This document shows positions 1 through 9,802 of a DNA stretch of 64,000 nt, piece after piece. The number at the start of each line of letters is the position of its first letter. The stretch's first letter is position 1. The DNA comes from Sphingomonas brevis (lineage in GTDB: Bacteria; Pseudomonadota; Alphaproteobacteria; Sphingomonadales; Sphingomonadaceae), in the NCBI RefSeq assembly GCF_023516505.1, contig NZ_JAMGBB010000001.1, positions 2,217,001-2,281,000 of the forward strand. Reading direction: 5' to 3'. The position numbers and the translations under genes were made by a program. Below the pieces are notes generated by a model. That model made no database searches and was not told where the DNA came from. It saw only the letters and a program-made list of their open reading frames with translations.

Positions 1-373
1 GCATCACCCGGTCTATTTGCAGGTCGAGGACGATGCGCAACGCCTCGAACTGGGCGGCGAAGGTCGTTCCGGCGAACCAGAAGACCCAGCCGATGAATCC
101 GAAACCGGCGAGCGCGACGATGGCCAGCCGCCAGCCGCGGCCTAGCGGCAGGACCCGGCCTAGCAGCCGCGCACCGCCATCGAGCACGACCGAAAAGACG
201 AAGCCGGCGACGATCAGCAGGATTGGCTGGGCCAGCACGATGACGCCGGCAATCGCCAGCGCCATGCCCAGCCATACCGCCGCCCTGCGGGCCTCGTCCC
301 GGACCGACCTGCTGGAAAGATCGGCCGGTCCCGGGCTTTCCGGCGGACGATCGGGTTCCAGCTTGCCGGCCAT
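1..373 (-). CDS. AI-2E/PerM-type permease, partial (C-terminus beyond window)
   Basis: The ATG lies at 373-371, three bases after the lepB stop, and the frame stays open to the window edge (124 codons). The N-terminus is hydrophilic and Pro/Asp-rich. It is followed by hydrophobic segments (including GMALAIAGVIVLAQPILLIV and, further on, WRLAIVALAGFGFIGWVFWF), then a soluble start ending in DLQIDRV. This hydrophobicity profile and the position after lepB fit the AI-2E family (PerM-like) of multi-pass membrane proteins, whose members export or conduct small molecules. The substrate cannot be told. Close coupling to lepB suggests cotranscription with acpS and lepB. Family call is moderate because only the first third is visible. 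Confidence 0.6.
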   Translation of the reverse strand, partial: MAGKLEPDRPPESPGPADLSSRSVRDEARRAAVWLGMALAIAGVIVLAQPILLIVAGFVFSVVLDGGARLLGRVLPLGRGWRLAIVALAGFGFIGWVFWFAGTTFAAQFEALRIVLDLQIDRVM

Positions 374-376
374 CCT

Positions 377-1306
377 CTAGTCCTTGCCCGGCCGCAACGA
401 CGTCCCGGCGCGGCCATCGCGGAAGGCGGTAAACCAGCTTGCCGGGTTGGTCAGCACAGTCGTGCCGTCCAGGCTGAAGGTGATGAATTCGGCGCGGCCG
501 CCGATATTCTCGATCGGCACCGGGCCGCCAAGGCCCATGTCCTCAAGCCCGAAGCGGCTGTCGGCGCTATGGTCGCGATTGTCGCCCATCAGAAAGACGT
601 GGCCGGGCGGAATGCGCACCTCGGCATAGTCGTCACCCTGGCTGTTGCCGTCGTCGATCGTGTCATAGCCGACGCCGTTTGGCAGTGTCTCATGGACGAC
701 CGGCAACCGGCAGAAGCTGCCGTTTGCGGTTGAGACCTTGCGGTCCCAGAACTGGTTGATCCCGCATGGCGCATTGGCATCGACCGGGATCATCGCCGGT
801 GGCCGTGAGGCAGCCTTCACCGGAGTGCCGTTGATGATCAGCCGGCCGCTGCGGACCTCGATCGTGTCGCCGGGCAGGCCGATGACGCGCTTGATATAAT
901 CCTGGTTGCCGCCCGGCGGGGTGACGATGACGACATCGCCGCGTTCCGGCAGGCCGCCCATGATCCGCCCCTTGGTGAAGGGCAGGGTGATCGTCCACGG
1001 CTCCGAATGCCCCAGCAGCACGTTCCTGAGGATCGCCGCCGGATTGGGAATGGTCGGCGACACATAGGACCAGCCATAGGGATATTTGGTGACCACCAGT
1101 CGGTCGCCCGTCAGCAGGTTGGGCATCATCGATTCCGACGGGATGTAGAAGGGCTTGGCGATGAAGCTGTGGAAGGCGAGCACCGCTACCAGCACCCAGA
1201 ACAGGCCCTTCACCTCGCGCCAGATCATCTGGCCGCGGCTTTCGTTTTTCACCTTGGTTGGCTCGACCGGCGCCAGGTCGGCGGCGGGCTCGGTACGCTC
1301 GGACAA
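377..1306 (-). CDS. lepB: Signal peptidase I
   Basis: A 309-aa S26 serine peptidase that removes signal peptides from secreted preproteins at the periplasmic face of the inner membrane. A single N-terminal membrane segment lies around residues 33-50. The catalytic serine is in the box IPSESMMP (S59) and the general-base lysine is in DYIKRVIGLPGD (K139). The C-terminal box GDNRDHSADSRFG is the conserved family signature. Length is normal for a Gram-negative LepB. Its ATG follows directly on the acpS stop, so acpS and lepB are very likely one transcript, as is common in alphaproteobacteria. Confidence 0.95.
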   Translation of the reverse strand: MSERTEPAADLAPVEPTKVKNESRGQMIWREVKGLFWVLVAVLAFHSFIAKPFYIPSESMMPNLLTGDRLVVTKYPYGWSYVSPTIPNPAAILRNVLLGHSEPWTITLPFTKGRIMGGLPERGDVVIVTPPGGNQDYIKRVIGLPGDTIEVRSGRLIINGTPVKAASRPPAMIPVDANAPCGINQFWDRKVSTANGSFCRLPVVHETLPNGVGYDTIDDGNSQGDDYAEVRIPPGHVFLMGDNRDHSADSRFGLEDMGLGGPVPIENIGGRAEFITFSLDGTTVLTNPASWFTAFRDGRAGTSLRPGKD

Positions 1307-1714
1307 TCAGGGCTCCATCTTGCGGGCATAAAGAATGACGAAGGCCTGTGCCCACGGATGGTCGTCGGTCAACGTCAGATGCACTTCGACGGCGTGGCCT
1401 TCCGGGACCATGGCGTCAAGCCGCGCCTTGGCGCCGCCGGTCAGCCGCAGAGTGGGGGCGCCCGACGGCGCATTCACCACGCCGATATCCTTCATATAGA
1501 CGCCGCGCTTGAAGCCGGTTCCGACCGCCTTGGAGAAAGCCTCCTTGGCGGCAAAGCGCTTGGCCAACGTTCCCGCCATGGTGTGCGGGCGCCGGGCCGC
1601 CTTGGCCCGCTCGGTCTCGGTGAACACGCGATTCAAGAAGCGCTCGCCGAAGCGATCGACCGATCCCTGGATCCGCTCGATGTTGCACAGGTCGGAGCCG
1701 ATGCCGAGGATCAT
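1307..1714 (-). CDS. acpS: Holo-[acyl-carrier-protein] synthase
   Basis: A 135-aa AcpS-type phosphopantetheinyl transferase. It moves 4'-phosphopantetheine from CoA to the serine of acyl carrier protein, activating fatty-acid synthesis in the cytoplasm. The N-terminal signature [15 protein letters not shown] carries the Mg-binding aspartate, and [16 protein letters not shown] carries the second metal/CoA-binding motif. Length is typical. The stop codon abuts the lepB start. Upstream (1729-1820) is an intergenic palindromic repeat and then pdxJ; the order pdxJ-acpS-lepB is conserved in alphaproteobacteria. Confidence 0.95.
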   Translation of the reverse strand: MILGIGSDLCNIERIQGSVDRFGERFLNRVFTETERAKAARRPHTMAGTLAKRFAAKEAFSKAVGTGFKRGVYMKDIGVVNAPSGAPTLRLTGGAKARLDAMVPEGHAVEVHLTLTDDHPWAQAFVILYARKMEP

Positions 1715-1728
1715 GACCGCACCCTCCG

Positions 1729-1820
1729 GCGGTCACCCCGGCGAAGGCCGGGGCCGATGTCAGCGCGCCGCGATCGAGCACCGAGACATGGATGCCAGCC
1801 TGCGCTGGCATGACGAGAAG
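1729..1820. repeat. Intergenic palindromic repeat between pdxJ and acpS
   Basis: The 113-bp gap between pdxJ and acpS holds two hairpins: CCCCGGCGAAGGCCGGGG near 1736-1753 and GATGCCAGCCTGCGCTGGCAT near 1792-1812. This head and tail arrangement resembles the short dispersed repeats common between genes in sphingomonads and relatives. It could act as an mRNA-processing or stability element inside the transcript. No second full copy was seen in this window. Confidence 0.5.
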
Positions 1821-1826
1821 CGTGAG

Positions 1827-2555
1827 TCACCGTGCCTGATCCATTAGTTCACGCATCCGCCGGACGCTGGCTTCAAGCCCGGTGAAGATTGCCTCGCCGA
1901 CCAGGAAATGGCCGATGTTGAGTTCGGCCAGTTGCGGGATGGCCGCGACGGGGATGACATTGTCGAAGGTCAGGCCATGGCCGGCGTGAGGCTCGATCCC
2001 GTTCTTTGCCGCCAGGGCGGCGGCATCGGCGATCCGCTTCAACTCCACCGACCGCTCCTCACCCTCCACATGGGCATAGCGGCCGGTGTGGAACTCGACC
2101 ACAGGCGCGCCGAGCCGGACCGCGGCGGCGACCTGCTCCTCGCTCGGCTCGATGAACAGCGACACGCGAATGCCTGCGCCGGCCAGCCGCTCGACGAACG
2201 GCTTCAACGCGTCAAACTGGCCGGCCGCATCCAGCCCCCCCTCGGTGGTCCGCTCCTCGCGCTTTTCCGGGACGATGCAGGCGGCGTGCGGCTTATGCGC
2301 CAGCGCGATGCCCAGCATCTCTTCCGTCGCCGCCATCTCCAGGTTCAGCGGCAGGTCGATCTCGGCCATCAGCCGGTCGATGTCCCGGTCGGTGATGTGG
2401 CGCCGGTCCTCACGCAAATGGGCCGTGATTCCGTCGGCACCGGCGCGCGCCGCCTCATGCGCCGCCCGCACCGGATCGGGATGCGAGCCGCCGCGCGCGT
2501 TCCTGATCGTCGCGACATGGTCGATGTTGACGCCAAGACGCAGGCGCTGGCTCAT
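1827..2555 (-). CDS. pdxJ: Pyridoxine 5'-phosphate synthase
   Basis: A 242-aa TIM-barrel enzyme that condenses 1-deoxy-xylulose 5-phosphate with 3-amino-2-oxopropyl phosphate to form pyridoxine 5'-phosphate, the last ring-forming step of the DXP-dependent vitamin B6 pathway. The N-terminal [26 protein letters not shown] and the C-terminal GLTFDNV and [10 protein letters not shown] segments are the family hallmarks. Full length. The start overlaps the pyrE stop by four bases (ATGA type), so the two genes are translationally coupled. Confidence 0.96.
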   Translation of the reverse strand: MSQRLRLGVNIDHVATIRNARGGSHPDPVRAAHEAARAGADGITAHLREDRRHITDRDIDRLMAEIDLPLNLEMAATEEMLGIALAHKPHAACIVPEKREERTTEGGLDAAGQFDALKPFVERLAGAGIRVSLFIEPSEEQVAAAVRLGAPVVEFHTGRYAHVEGEERSVELKRIADAAALAAKNGIEPHAGHGLTFDNVIPVAAIPQLAELNIGHFLVGEAIFTGLEASVRRMRELMDQAR

Positions 2556-3136
2556 GCGGCGGCGCGGCTTCCAGGCTTGATCGCCGGAATGGCGGCCAAC
2601 TCTTCCGGCAAATCATTGGCGTCATAGGTCGGAACGTCGATCCGGATTAGCGGATAAAATGGCACGCCAAGGTCGGCATTGCCGCCCGACCGGTCGACCA
2701 GCGCCGCTTCGGCCACCACCGTGCCGCCGGCTTCCTGGATGGCGGCGATCGCTTCCTTCGACGACAGGCCGGTGGTCACCACATCCTCGACCATCAGCAC
2801 CTTCGCGCCGGGCGCAAGGGCGAAGCCGCGGCGCAAATGAAACACGCCGTCCGGCCGCTCGACGAACATCGCCGGCCTTGCCAGCGCGCGGCCCATCTCA
2901 TGGCCGATGATCACCCCCCCCATCGCCGGTGACACCACCGCGTCGATGGATTCGCGAAGCCCGGCGGGGAGCCTGGCGGCCAGCGCCCGGGCCAGCCGTT
3001 CGGCCCTCGCGCCGTCCATCAACACCCGGGCGCATTGCAGGTAACGGGGGCTGCGGAGGCCCGAGGACAGGATGAAGTGGCCTTCCAGTAGCGCGTCCGC
3101 GGCCCGGAATTCCGCCAAAATCTCCTCGTCGGTCAC
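2552..3136 (-). CDS. pyrE: Orotate phosphoribosyltransferase
   Basis: A 194-aa type I phosphoribosyltransferase that converts orotate and PRPP to orotidine 5'-phosphate in pyrimidine synthesis. The PRPP-binding loop is [18 protein letters not shown], and the N-terminal half has the expected hood with [20 protein letters not shown]. Full length for the family. First gene of the minus-strand chain pyrE-pdxJ-acpS-lepB-permease, divergent from the cytochrome oxidase operon across a 155-bp gap. Confidence 0.95.
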   Translation of the reverse strand: MTDEEILAEFRAADALLEGHFILSSGLRSPRYLQCARVLMDGARAERLARALAARLPAGLRESIDAVVSPAMGGVIIGHEMGRALARPAMFVERPDGVFHLRRGFALAPGAKVLMVEDVVTTGLSSKEAIAAIQEAGGTVVAEAALVDRSGGNADLGVPFYPLIRIDVPTYDANDLPEELAAIPAIKPGSRAAA

Positions 3137-3291
3137 GCTCGTCTCCCTTGATTTCGGGGCCCGAAATAGGCGCCTGCCGCCTCCCTCGCAACCGCCGCTT
3201 GAGGGACAGGAATGTCCCGCCTATAAGGCCGCCAAATTCGGTCCCGCCGTCCATCGGCGGGCCTTCCTTGGCAACCCAATCAATCGGGGTG
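3137..3291. promoter_or_regulatory. Divergent promoter region pyrE / coxB
   Basis: The 155-bp gap separates the oppositely transcribed pyrE and coxB starts, so it must hold both promoters. I see no confident -35/-10 boxes and no strong operator palindrome. The coxB start is preceded by a purine-poor CAATCGGGGTG, a weak ribosome-binding site. Confidence 0.4.
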
Positions 3292-4386
3292 ATGATGAAA
3301 CTATTGGGATGGGCGGTCGCCCTGGCGGCAATGGGGCTTACACCGGCAGTGGCAAACGCTCAGGCTCCCGCGGCCCAGCCGCAGGCGGCCAGCGCAGCCC
3401 CCGCATCCGCACCCGCGGCAGCGACGCCGGCGCCGGCCGATGCCGCCGCCCCCGCGGCGCCCGCTCCGTCGATCGACTATGCCGCACCGACCCCGGAAGT
3501 CGGCGTGCCGGTTCCGGGCAGCAAGGGCATCCAGACCCAGGTGACCGAGCTCGGCGAACGGGCCGAAGCCTTCCATAACGGCCCGCTGCTGTGGATGTGC
3601 GCGCTGATCAGCATATTCGTCCTGATCCTGCTCGGCTGGACCATGTTCCGCTATCGCCGCGGGGCCAACCCGACCCCGTCGCGGACCAGCCATAACACCG
3701 CCATCGAGGTGGTCTGGACATTGGTCCCGGTACTGATCCTGGTGGCGATCGCGATTCCCTCGATCCGGCTGATCCGCGCCCAGTACAGCCCGCCCCCGGC
3801 CGACGTGACCGTCAAGGTGATCGGCAACCAATGGTATTGGACCTACCAATATCCCGACAATGGCGGGATCGAGATCGTGTCCAACATGCTCAAGGAGCAG
3901 AAGGACGTGAAGGCTGGCGAGCGTTATCGCACCGATGCCGACGGCCCGCCGCTGCTCGCCGCCGACGAACGGCTGGTGATCCCGGCCGGCAAGGTGGTGA
4001 AGTTCATCGTCACCTCCAACGACGTCATCCACGCCTTCGCCGTCCCCGCCTTCTGGACCAAGATCGACGCCAACCCCGGCCGCCTTAACGAGACCTGGGT
4101 CAAGGTCGACCGTCCGGGCGTCTATTTCGGCCAGTGCAGCGAGCTGTGCGGCGCGCGCCACGGCTTCATGCCGATCGCGGTAGAGGTGGTTCCGGAGGCG
4201 ACCTTCAATGCCTGGCTCGCCAGCAAGGGCGGCCAGCCCAGGGCCGCGATCGAGGCGAAGGCCAAGGCTGACGCCGCCGCCGCGGAGGCCGCCAAGGTTG
4301 CCGCCGCGGCCCAGGCAGCCGCGCCCGCTGCCGCGCCCGCGGCCGAGCAGCCGGTCGAAAACCAGGCCGCCACGGCCCAGAATTAA
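3292..4386 (+). CDS. coxB: Cytochrome c oxidase subunit II
   Basis: A 364-aa subunit II of the aa3-type oxidase. It accepts electrons from cytochrome c through the binuclear CuA centre on the periplasmic side. A signal peptide (about residues 1-23) is followed by a long Ala/Pro-rich linker, two membrane helices near residues 95-120 and 140-160, and a cupredoxin domain. The CuA ligands are all visible: H247, C282, E284, C286, H290 and M293 (in GQCSELCGARHGFMP). An Ala-rich tail of about 50 residues is added at the C-terminus. The ATG at 3292 is chosen because the leader peptide begins there; the GTG just before it (3289) is an alternative. First gene of the oxidase operon. Confidence 0.95.
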   Translation: MMKLLGWAVALAAMGLTPAVANAQAPAAQPQAASAAPASAPAAATPAPADAAAPAAPAPSIDYAAPTPEVGVPVPGSKGIQTQVTELGERAEAFHNGPLLWMCALISIFVLILLGWTMFRYRRGANPTPSRTSHNTAIEVVWTLVPVLILVAIAIPSIRLIRAQYSPPPADVTVKVIGNQWYWTYQYPDNGGIEIVSNMLKEQKDVKAGERYRTDADGPPLLAADERLVIPAGKVVKFIVTSNDVIHAFAVPAFWTKIDANPGRLNETWVKVDRPGVYFGQCSELCGARHGFMPIAVEVVPEATFNAWLASKGGQPRAAIEAKAKADAAAAEAAKVAAAAQAAAPAAAPAAEQPVENQAATAQN

Positions 4387-6090
<1,704 letters not shown>

Positions 6091-6103
6091 GGCACCGAGC
6101 GTA

Positions 6104-6132
6104 GCCTCCGTTTTGCAGTGCGAAACGGAGGC
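6104..6132 (+). terminator. Hairpin after coxA (attenuator or processing site)
   Basis: A perfect 10-bp inverted repeat: GCCTCCGTTT (6104-6113), a 9-nt loop, then AAACGGAGGC (6123-6132). No T-run follows, so it is not a classic intrinsic terminator. It may limit readthrough from coxA or stabilise the coxBA part of the mRNA. A second imperfect hairpin (GGCGCAAAG/CTTCGCGCC) lies near 6191-6211 in the same 243-bp leader before ctaB. Confidence 0.55.
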
Positions 6133-6333
6133 AGCGCGCAGAGATGCCGTAGTCCGGCCGCCGGCCAGCCAACGGCTGGGCCGAGCGACGGCGCAAAGTT
6201 ACTTCGCGCCGGCTTGGGCGGGGAGGCGTCGGAAGCTGGCGTCGACGGCCTGTTCCGCAAGGCCGGCAAGCACTTCCAGGCGCCTGCGCTGGCGGGCTTT
6301 CCTCTCCGCGGGGGAGTCCCTATAGGCACGCGC

Positions 6334-7242
6334 GTGACCAGCGTCCCCCTGACCCAAGCCGATCGTTTGCCGGCCGACTGGCGCGACCTGCTCGCGCTGA
6401 CCAAGCCGCGCGTAATGAGCCTGGTGGTGTTCACCGGCCTTTGTGGCCTGCTGGCGGCGCCGGGACCGGTTCACCCGGTGCTCGGCTTCACCGCCGTGCT
6501 GTGCATCGCGCTTGGCGCCGGCGCGGCAGGCGCGCTCAATCAATGGTATGAGGCAGACCTCGACGCCAAGATGAAGCGGACCGCCAGCCGGCCGCTTCCC
6601 GCTGGGCGGATGAGCCGGCAGACCGCGCTCCATTTCGGGGTCGGGCTCGGAGTGTTCTCGGTCATTTTGATGGACCTCGCCGCCAACCATCTGGCCGCTG
6701 CGGTGCTGGCAATTTCGATCCTCTTTTACGTGCTGGTATATACCGTCTGGCTGAAGCGCCGGACCGCGCAGAACATTGTCATCGGTGGCGCCGCCGGCGC
6801 CTTCCCGCCGCTGATCGGCTGGGCCGCGGTGACCGGCGATGTCACCACCCTGCCGATCCTTCTGTTCGCGATCATTTTCCTGTGGACACCGCCGCACTTC
6901 TGGGCGCTGTCGCTGTTCGTCAGGACCGACTATGCCAATGCCGGCGTGCCGATGTTGCCGGTCGTCGCCGGGATCGAGAGCACTCGCCGCCAGATCCTGT
7001 TCTATACCTTGCCGATGGCCGCCGCGGCGGTCGCGCCCTGGCTGCTCGATTTGACCGGCTGGGTTTACGGCATCGTTTCCGTCATCCTCAGCGTCATCTT
7101 CTTCGTGCTGGCTGTCCGGGTGTTCGCCAACAAGGCCAGCGAGCCCAAGGCGATGGGTCCCGAAAAGCGGCTGTTCGCTTTTTCGATCGTCTATCTGTTC
7201 GGACTGTTCGCGGCGTTGGTCGTCGACCGGTGGCTGATCTGA
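6334..7242 (+). CDS. ctaB: Protoheme IX farnesyltransferase (heme O synthase)
   Basis: A 302-aa UbiA-family membrane enzyme that attaches a farnesyl group to heme B, giving heme O, the precursor of heme A for the oxidase. The aspartate-rich motif [20 protein letters not shown] and the second motif [20 protein letters not shown] are present, with about nine membrane helices. I chose the GTG at 6334 because family similarity begins right after it ([16 protein letters not shown]). The frame extends upstream to 6118, but that part translates repeat-like, low-complexity sequence. The stop overlaps the start of the next small gene. Confidence 0.93.
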   Translation: MTSVPLTQADRLPADWRDLLALTKPRVMSLVVFTGLCGLLAAPGPVHPVLGFTAVLCIALGAGAAGALNQWYEADLDAKMKRTASRPLPAGRMSRQTALHFGVGLGVFSVILMDLAANHLAAAVLAISILFYVLVYTVWLKRRTAQNIVIGGAAGAFPPLIGWAAVTGDVTTLPILLFAIIFLWTPPHFWALSLFVRTDYANAGVPMLPVVAGIESTRRQILFYTLPMAAAAVAPWLLDLTGWVYGIVSVILSVIFFVLAVRVFANKASEPKAMGPEKRLFAFSIVYLFGLFAALVVDRWLI

Positions 7243-7370
7243 TGCAGGAAGAGGATGAACTCATCCGCAAGCGCCAGCGCGACAGGTCGCGCGTGCTGGC
7301 GATCCTGCTTGGCCTGTTCGTCGTCCTGATGTTCGCCATCACCATCGCCAAGCTGAGCGTCAATCAATGA
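7242..7370 (+). CDS. Small single-helix membrane protein of the oxidase operon (CoxF-like)
   Basis: A 42-aa protein with a charged N-terminus ([17 protein letters not shown]) and one membrane helix (VLAILLGLFVVLMFAITIAK). Its ATG overlaps the ctaB stop and its stop overlaps the ctaG start, so it is translationally coupled on both sides. Small proteins in this exact place, between ctaB and ctaG, are known in alphaproteobacterial oxidase operons and are often called CoxF. A role in oxidase assembly is inferred from position only. Confidence 0.8.
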   Translation: MQEEDELIRKRQRDRSRVLAILLGLFVVLMFAITIAKLSVNQ

Positions 7371-7912
7371 ACAGCCTGGCTCAGAAGAATAAGTCGGTTG
7401 GCTTCCGCGCCGCGATCTTCGGCCTGGCGATGCTCGCCCTCGCCTTCGCCTCGGTGCCGCTTTACCGCGTCTTCTGCCAGGTGACCGGCTTTGGCGGGAC
7501 CACCATGAAAGCGGATTCGGCCCCCGGCGCCGTTGCTGGGCAGATCGGGGTCCGGTTCGATGCCAATATCGACCCGCGCCTGCCGTGGAAGTTCGTTCCG
7601 GAACAGGAAACGGTCCGCATCCATCCCGGCGCCCGGACGACCATTTTCTATGACGCCACCAACTATACGGCGCGGAGTACGACCGGCCAGGCGATCTTCA
7701 ACGTCACTCCGGAGTCGGCGGGCAAATATTTCAGCAAGATCGAATGCTTCTGCTTCACCGAGCAGACGCTGAAGCCGGGCCAGAGCGCGCGCATGCCGGT
7801 GGTGTTTTTCGTCGACCCCAAGCTCCGCCAGGACCCGGATACCAGCAACATCGACGAGATCACTTTGAGCTATACATTTTATCCGGTGGAAAATCCGGAA
7901 TCGGCCCGCTAG
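7367..7912 (+). CDS. ctaG: Cytochrome c oxidase assembly protein CtaG/Cox11
   Basis: A 181-aa membrane-anchored copper chaperone that delivers copper to the CuB site of subunit I. One N-terminal membrane helix (about residues 13-32) is followed by a periplasmic immunoglobulin-like domain with the copper-binding motif KIECFCFTEQTLKPGQ. Length is normal. The start overlaps the previous small gene by four bases. Its place between ctaB and coxC is the usual one. Confidence 0.95.
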   Translation: MNSLAQKNKSVGFRAAIFGLAMLALAFASVPLYRVFCQVTGFGGTTMKADSAPGAVAGQIGVRFDANIDPRLPWKFVPEQETVRIHPGARTTIFYDATNYTARSTTGQAIFNVTPESAGKYFSKIECFCFTEQTLKPGQSARMPVVFFVDPKLRQDPDTSNIDEITLSYTFYPVENPESAR

Positions 7913-7944
7913 AGCCGCAAGCAACCACAGGGAATCCGTACATC

Positions 7945-8850
7945 ATGGCTGGCACCAAGAACCACGATTATCACATCCTTCCGCCCGATCAGTGGCCGAT
8001 CATCGGCGCCACCGCGGCCCTGTCCTTCTTCGGCGGGATGGTTATGTGGATGCACGACAATCCCTACGGCAAGTTCCTCATCCTGCTGGGGGTCATCGGC
8101 ATCGCCGTGACCATGTTCAGCTGGTGGGCCAACGTCATCCGCGAGGGCAAGGCGGGCGATCATACTCCGGTGGTCCAGCTTCACCTGCGCTACGGCATGA
8201 TCATGTTCATCGCCTCGGAGGTGATGTTCTTCGTCGCCTGGTTCTGGGCCTTCTTCTCCTCGGCATTATTCCCGGCCCCGGTCGAATTCGTCGACGGGGC
8301 GGTCCAGCACATCGCAGACGCCGCCGCCGCCGCCCATTGGCCGATGAAGGGTATCGAGGTGCTCGATCCGTTCGGCTTCCCGCTGCTCAATACCTTCATA
8401 CTGCTCTGTTCGGGCACTACCGTGACCTGGGCACATCACGCGATGATCCACGGCCATCGGGGCGGCGAGCTGAAGGGCCTGTGGGGAGCGCTGGGCGTTG
8501 GCGAGAATGACGGCCTCAAGAAAGGCCTGTGGCTGACCATCGCGCTGGGCCTGCTGTTCACCTCGATCCAGGCCTATGAGTATATCCACGCGCCGTTCGG
8601 CTTTAAGGGCAATATTTACGGTGCGACATTCTTCATGGCGACCGGCTTCCACGGCGCCCATGTCATCATCGGCACCATCTTCCTGATCGTCTGCCTGATC
8701 AGAGCATATAAGGGCGACTTCACGCCGAAGCACCACTTCGGGTTCGAAGCTGCCGCCTGGTACTGGCACTTCGTCGACGTCGTGTGGCTGTTCCTGTTCG
8801 TCTCCATCTACGTCTGGGGCGGCTGGGGGGCGCCGACCCACGGCGGATGA
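7945..8850 (+). CDS. coxC: Cytochrome c oxidase subunit III
   Basis: A 301-aa subunit III with seven hydrophobic helices. It stabilises the proton-pumping core and binds lipid near the oxygen entry path. Family segments include HDYHILPPDQWPIIG at the N-terminus, YGMIMFIASEVMFFVAWFWA with the conserved glutamate, and the C-terminal FEAAAWYWHFVDVVWLFLF. The ATG at 7945 is preceded by CACAGGGAATCC. The frame is open further upstream into ctaG, but that part is a shadow. Confidence 0.96.
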   Translation: MAGTKNHDYHILPPDQWPIIGATAALSFFGGMVMWMHDNPYGKFLILLGVIGIAVTMFSWWANVIREGKAGDHTPVVQLHLRYGMIMFIASEVMFFVAWFWAFFSSALFPAPVEFVDGAVQHIADAAAAAHWPMKGIEVLDPFGFPLLNTFILLCSGTTVTWAHHAMIHGHRGGELKGLWGALGVGENDGLKKGLWLTIALGLLFTSIQAYEYIHAPFGFKGNIYGATFFMATGFHGAHVIIGTIFLIVCLIRAYKGDFTPKHHFGFEAAAWYWHFVDVVWLFLFVSIYVWGGWGAPTHGG

Positions 8851-9209
8851 GCGTAACCGCGCCATCGCTGGCGGCGGCCAGCTTGGAGGGGCTTTGCCCT
8901 CGGTGCGGAGCGAAGACCCTGTTCGACGGACTGGTTCGGTTCGCGCCGGCCTGCCGCGCCTGCGGCCTGGATTTCGCCGGCTACAATGTCGGCGACGGGC
9001 CGGCGGCGTTCCTGATCCTGATCGTCGGCGCAATCGTCGCCACCGCGGCCATCCTGCTTGATCAGGTCGTGGGCCCGCCCTGGTGGGTGCATCTCGTCTG
9101 GCTGCCGGTCGGGGCGGCCCTGACCGTGGGCGGCCTTCGCATCGGCAAGGCGGCGCTGCTGTTCCAGGAGCGTAAGCACCGCGCCCGCGAAGGCAGGCTG
9201 GTCGAATGA
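8847..9209 (+). CDS. DUF983 family membrane protein
   Basis: A 120-aa protein with an N-terminal zinc-ribbon-like pair of CxxC motifs (LCPRCGAKTLF and PACRACGLDF), then two membrane helices and a basic tail. These are the features of DUF983 proteins. They are regularly encoded between coxC and SURF1 in alphaproteobacteria, and their exact role in oxidase biogenesis is not known. The ATG overlaps the coxC stop, and the stop overlaps the SURF1 start (ATGA at both ends), so translation is coupled. Confidence 0.88.
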   Translation: MSVTAPSLAAASLEGLCPRCGAKTLFDGLVRFAPACRACGLDFAGYNVGDGPAAFLILIVGAIVATAAILLDQVVGPPWWVHLVWLPVGAALTVGGLRIGKAALLFQERKHRAREGRLVE

Positions 9210-9802
9210 GCCGCAAGCTTCCCTTGATCCCGACGATCCTCGTCGCGCTGGCCGTCCTGACGATGATCGGGCTAGGCGCCTGGCAGCTCGAACGGCGCAA
9301 GGAGAAGGAAGCGCTGCTCGCAAGCTATGCGGCAGCCGCTAACCTGCCGCCGATCGGCTGGCCCTCGATCCCGCCCAGGGAGCCGCTGCCCTTGTTCCGC
9401 TCGGCCACCGGCAATTGCCTTTCGGTCGTCGGATACCGGACCGCTGCCGGACAGAACCGCAATGGCGAGCCGGGTTACCTGGTCATTGCCGATTGCCGAA
9501 CCGGCGCGGAAGGACCGGGCCTGTCGGTCGAGCTCGGCTGGTCCAAGGACCCCAATGCCGGCCGCAACTTCCAGGGCGGGCTGGTCAGCGGGGCGATCGC
9601 GCCGGACAAGCTTAGCCGGATGCGGCTGGTTGCCGCCGTGCCGGGCCCCGGCCTGATGGCCAGCGCGGTGCCGTCACCCGCGATCATTCCCAACAACCAT
9701 TTGAACTACGCCATCCAATGGTTCCTGTTCGCCGGGATCGCGGTCGTCATCTACCTGCTGGCCTTGCGCCAGCGCTGGCGTAAGGAAGCAGCCAATGGCT
9801 GA
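9206..9802 (+). CDS. SURF1 family cytochrome oxidase assembly protein
   Basis: A 198-aa protein with the SURF1 plan: an N-terminal membrane helix (IPTILVALAVLTMIGLGAWQ), a periplasmic domain and a C-terminal helix (YAIQWFLFAGIAVVIYLLAL). The conserved GAWQLERR after the first helix and NNHLNYAIQWF before the second are typical. SURF1 proteins help insert heme A into subunit I. The start overlaps DUF983, and the stop lies inside the start of the M16 peptidase gene (8-bp overlap). Confidence 0.93.
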   Translation: MSRKLPLIPTILVALAVLTMIGLGAWQLERRKEKEALLASYAAAANLPPIGWPSIPPREPLPLFRSATGNCLSVVGYRTAAGQNRNGEPGYLVIADCRTGAEGPGLSVELGWSKDPNAGRNFQGGLVSGAIAPDKLSRMRLVAAVPGPGLMASAVPSPAIIPNNHLNYAIQWFLFAGIAVVIYLLALRQRWRKEAANG

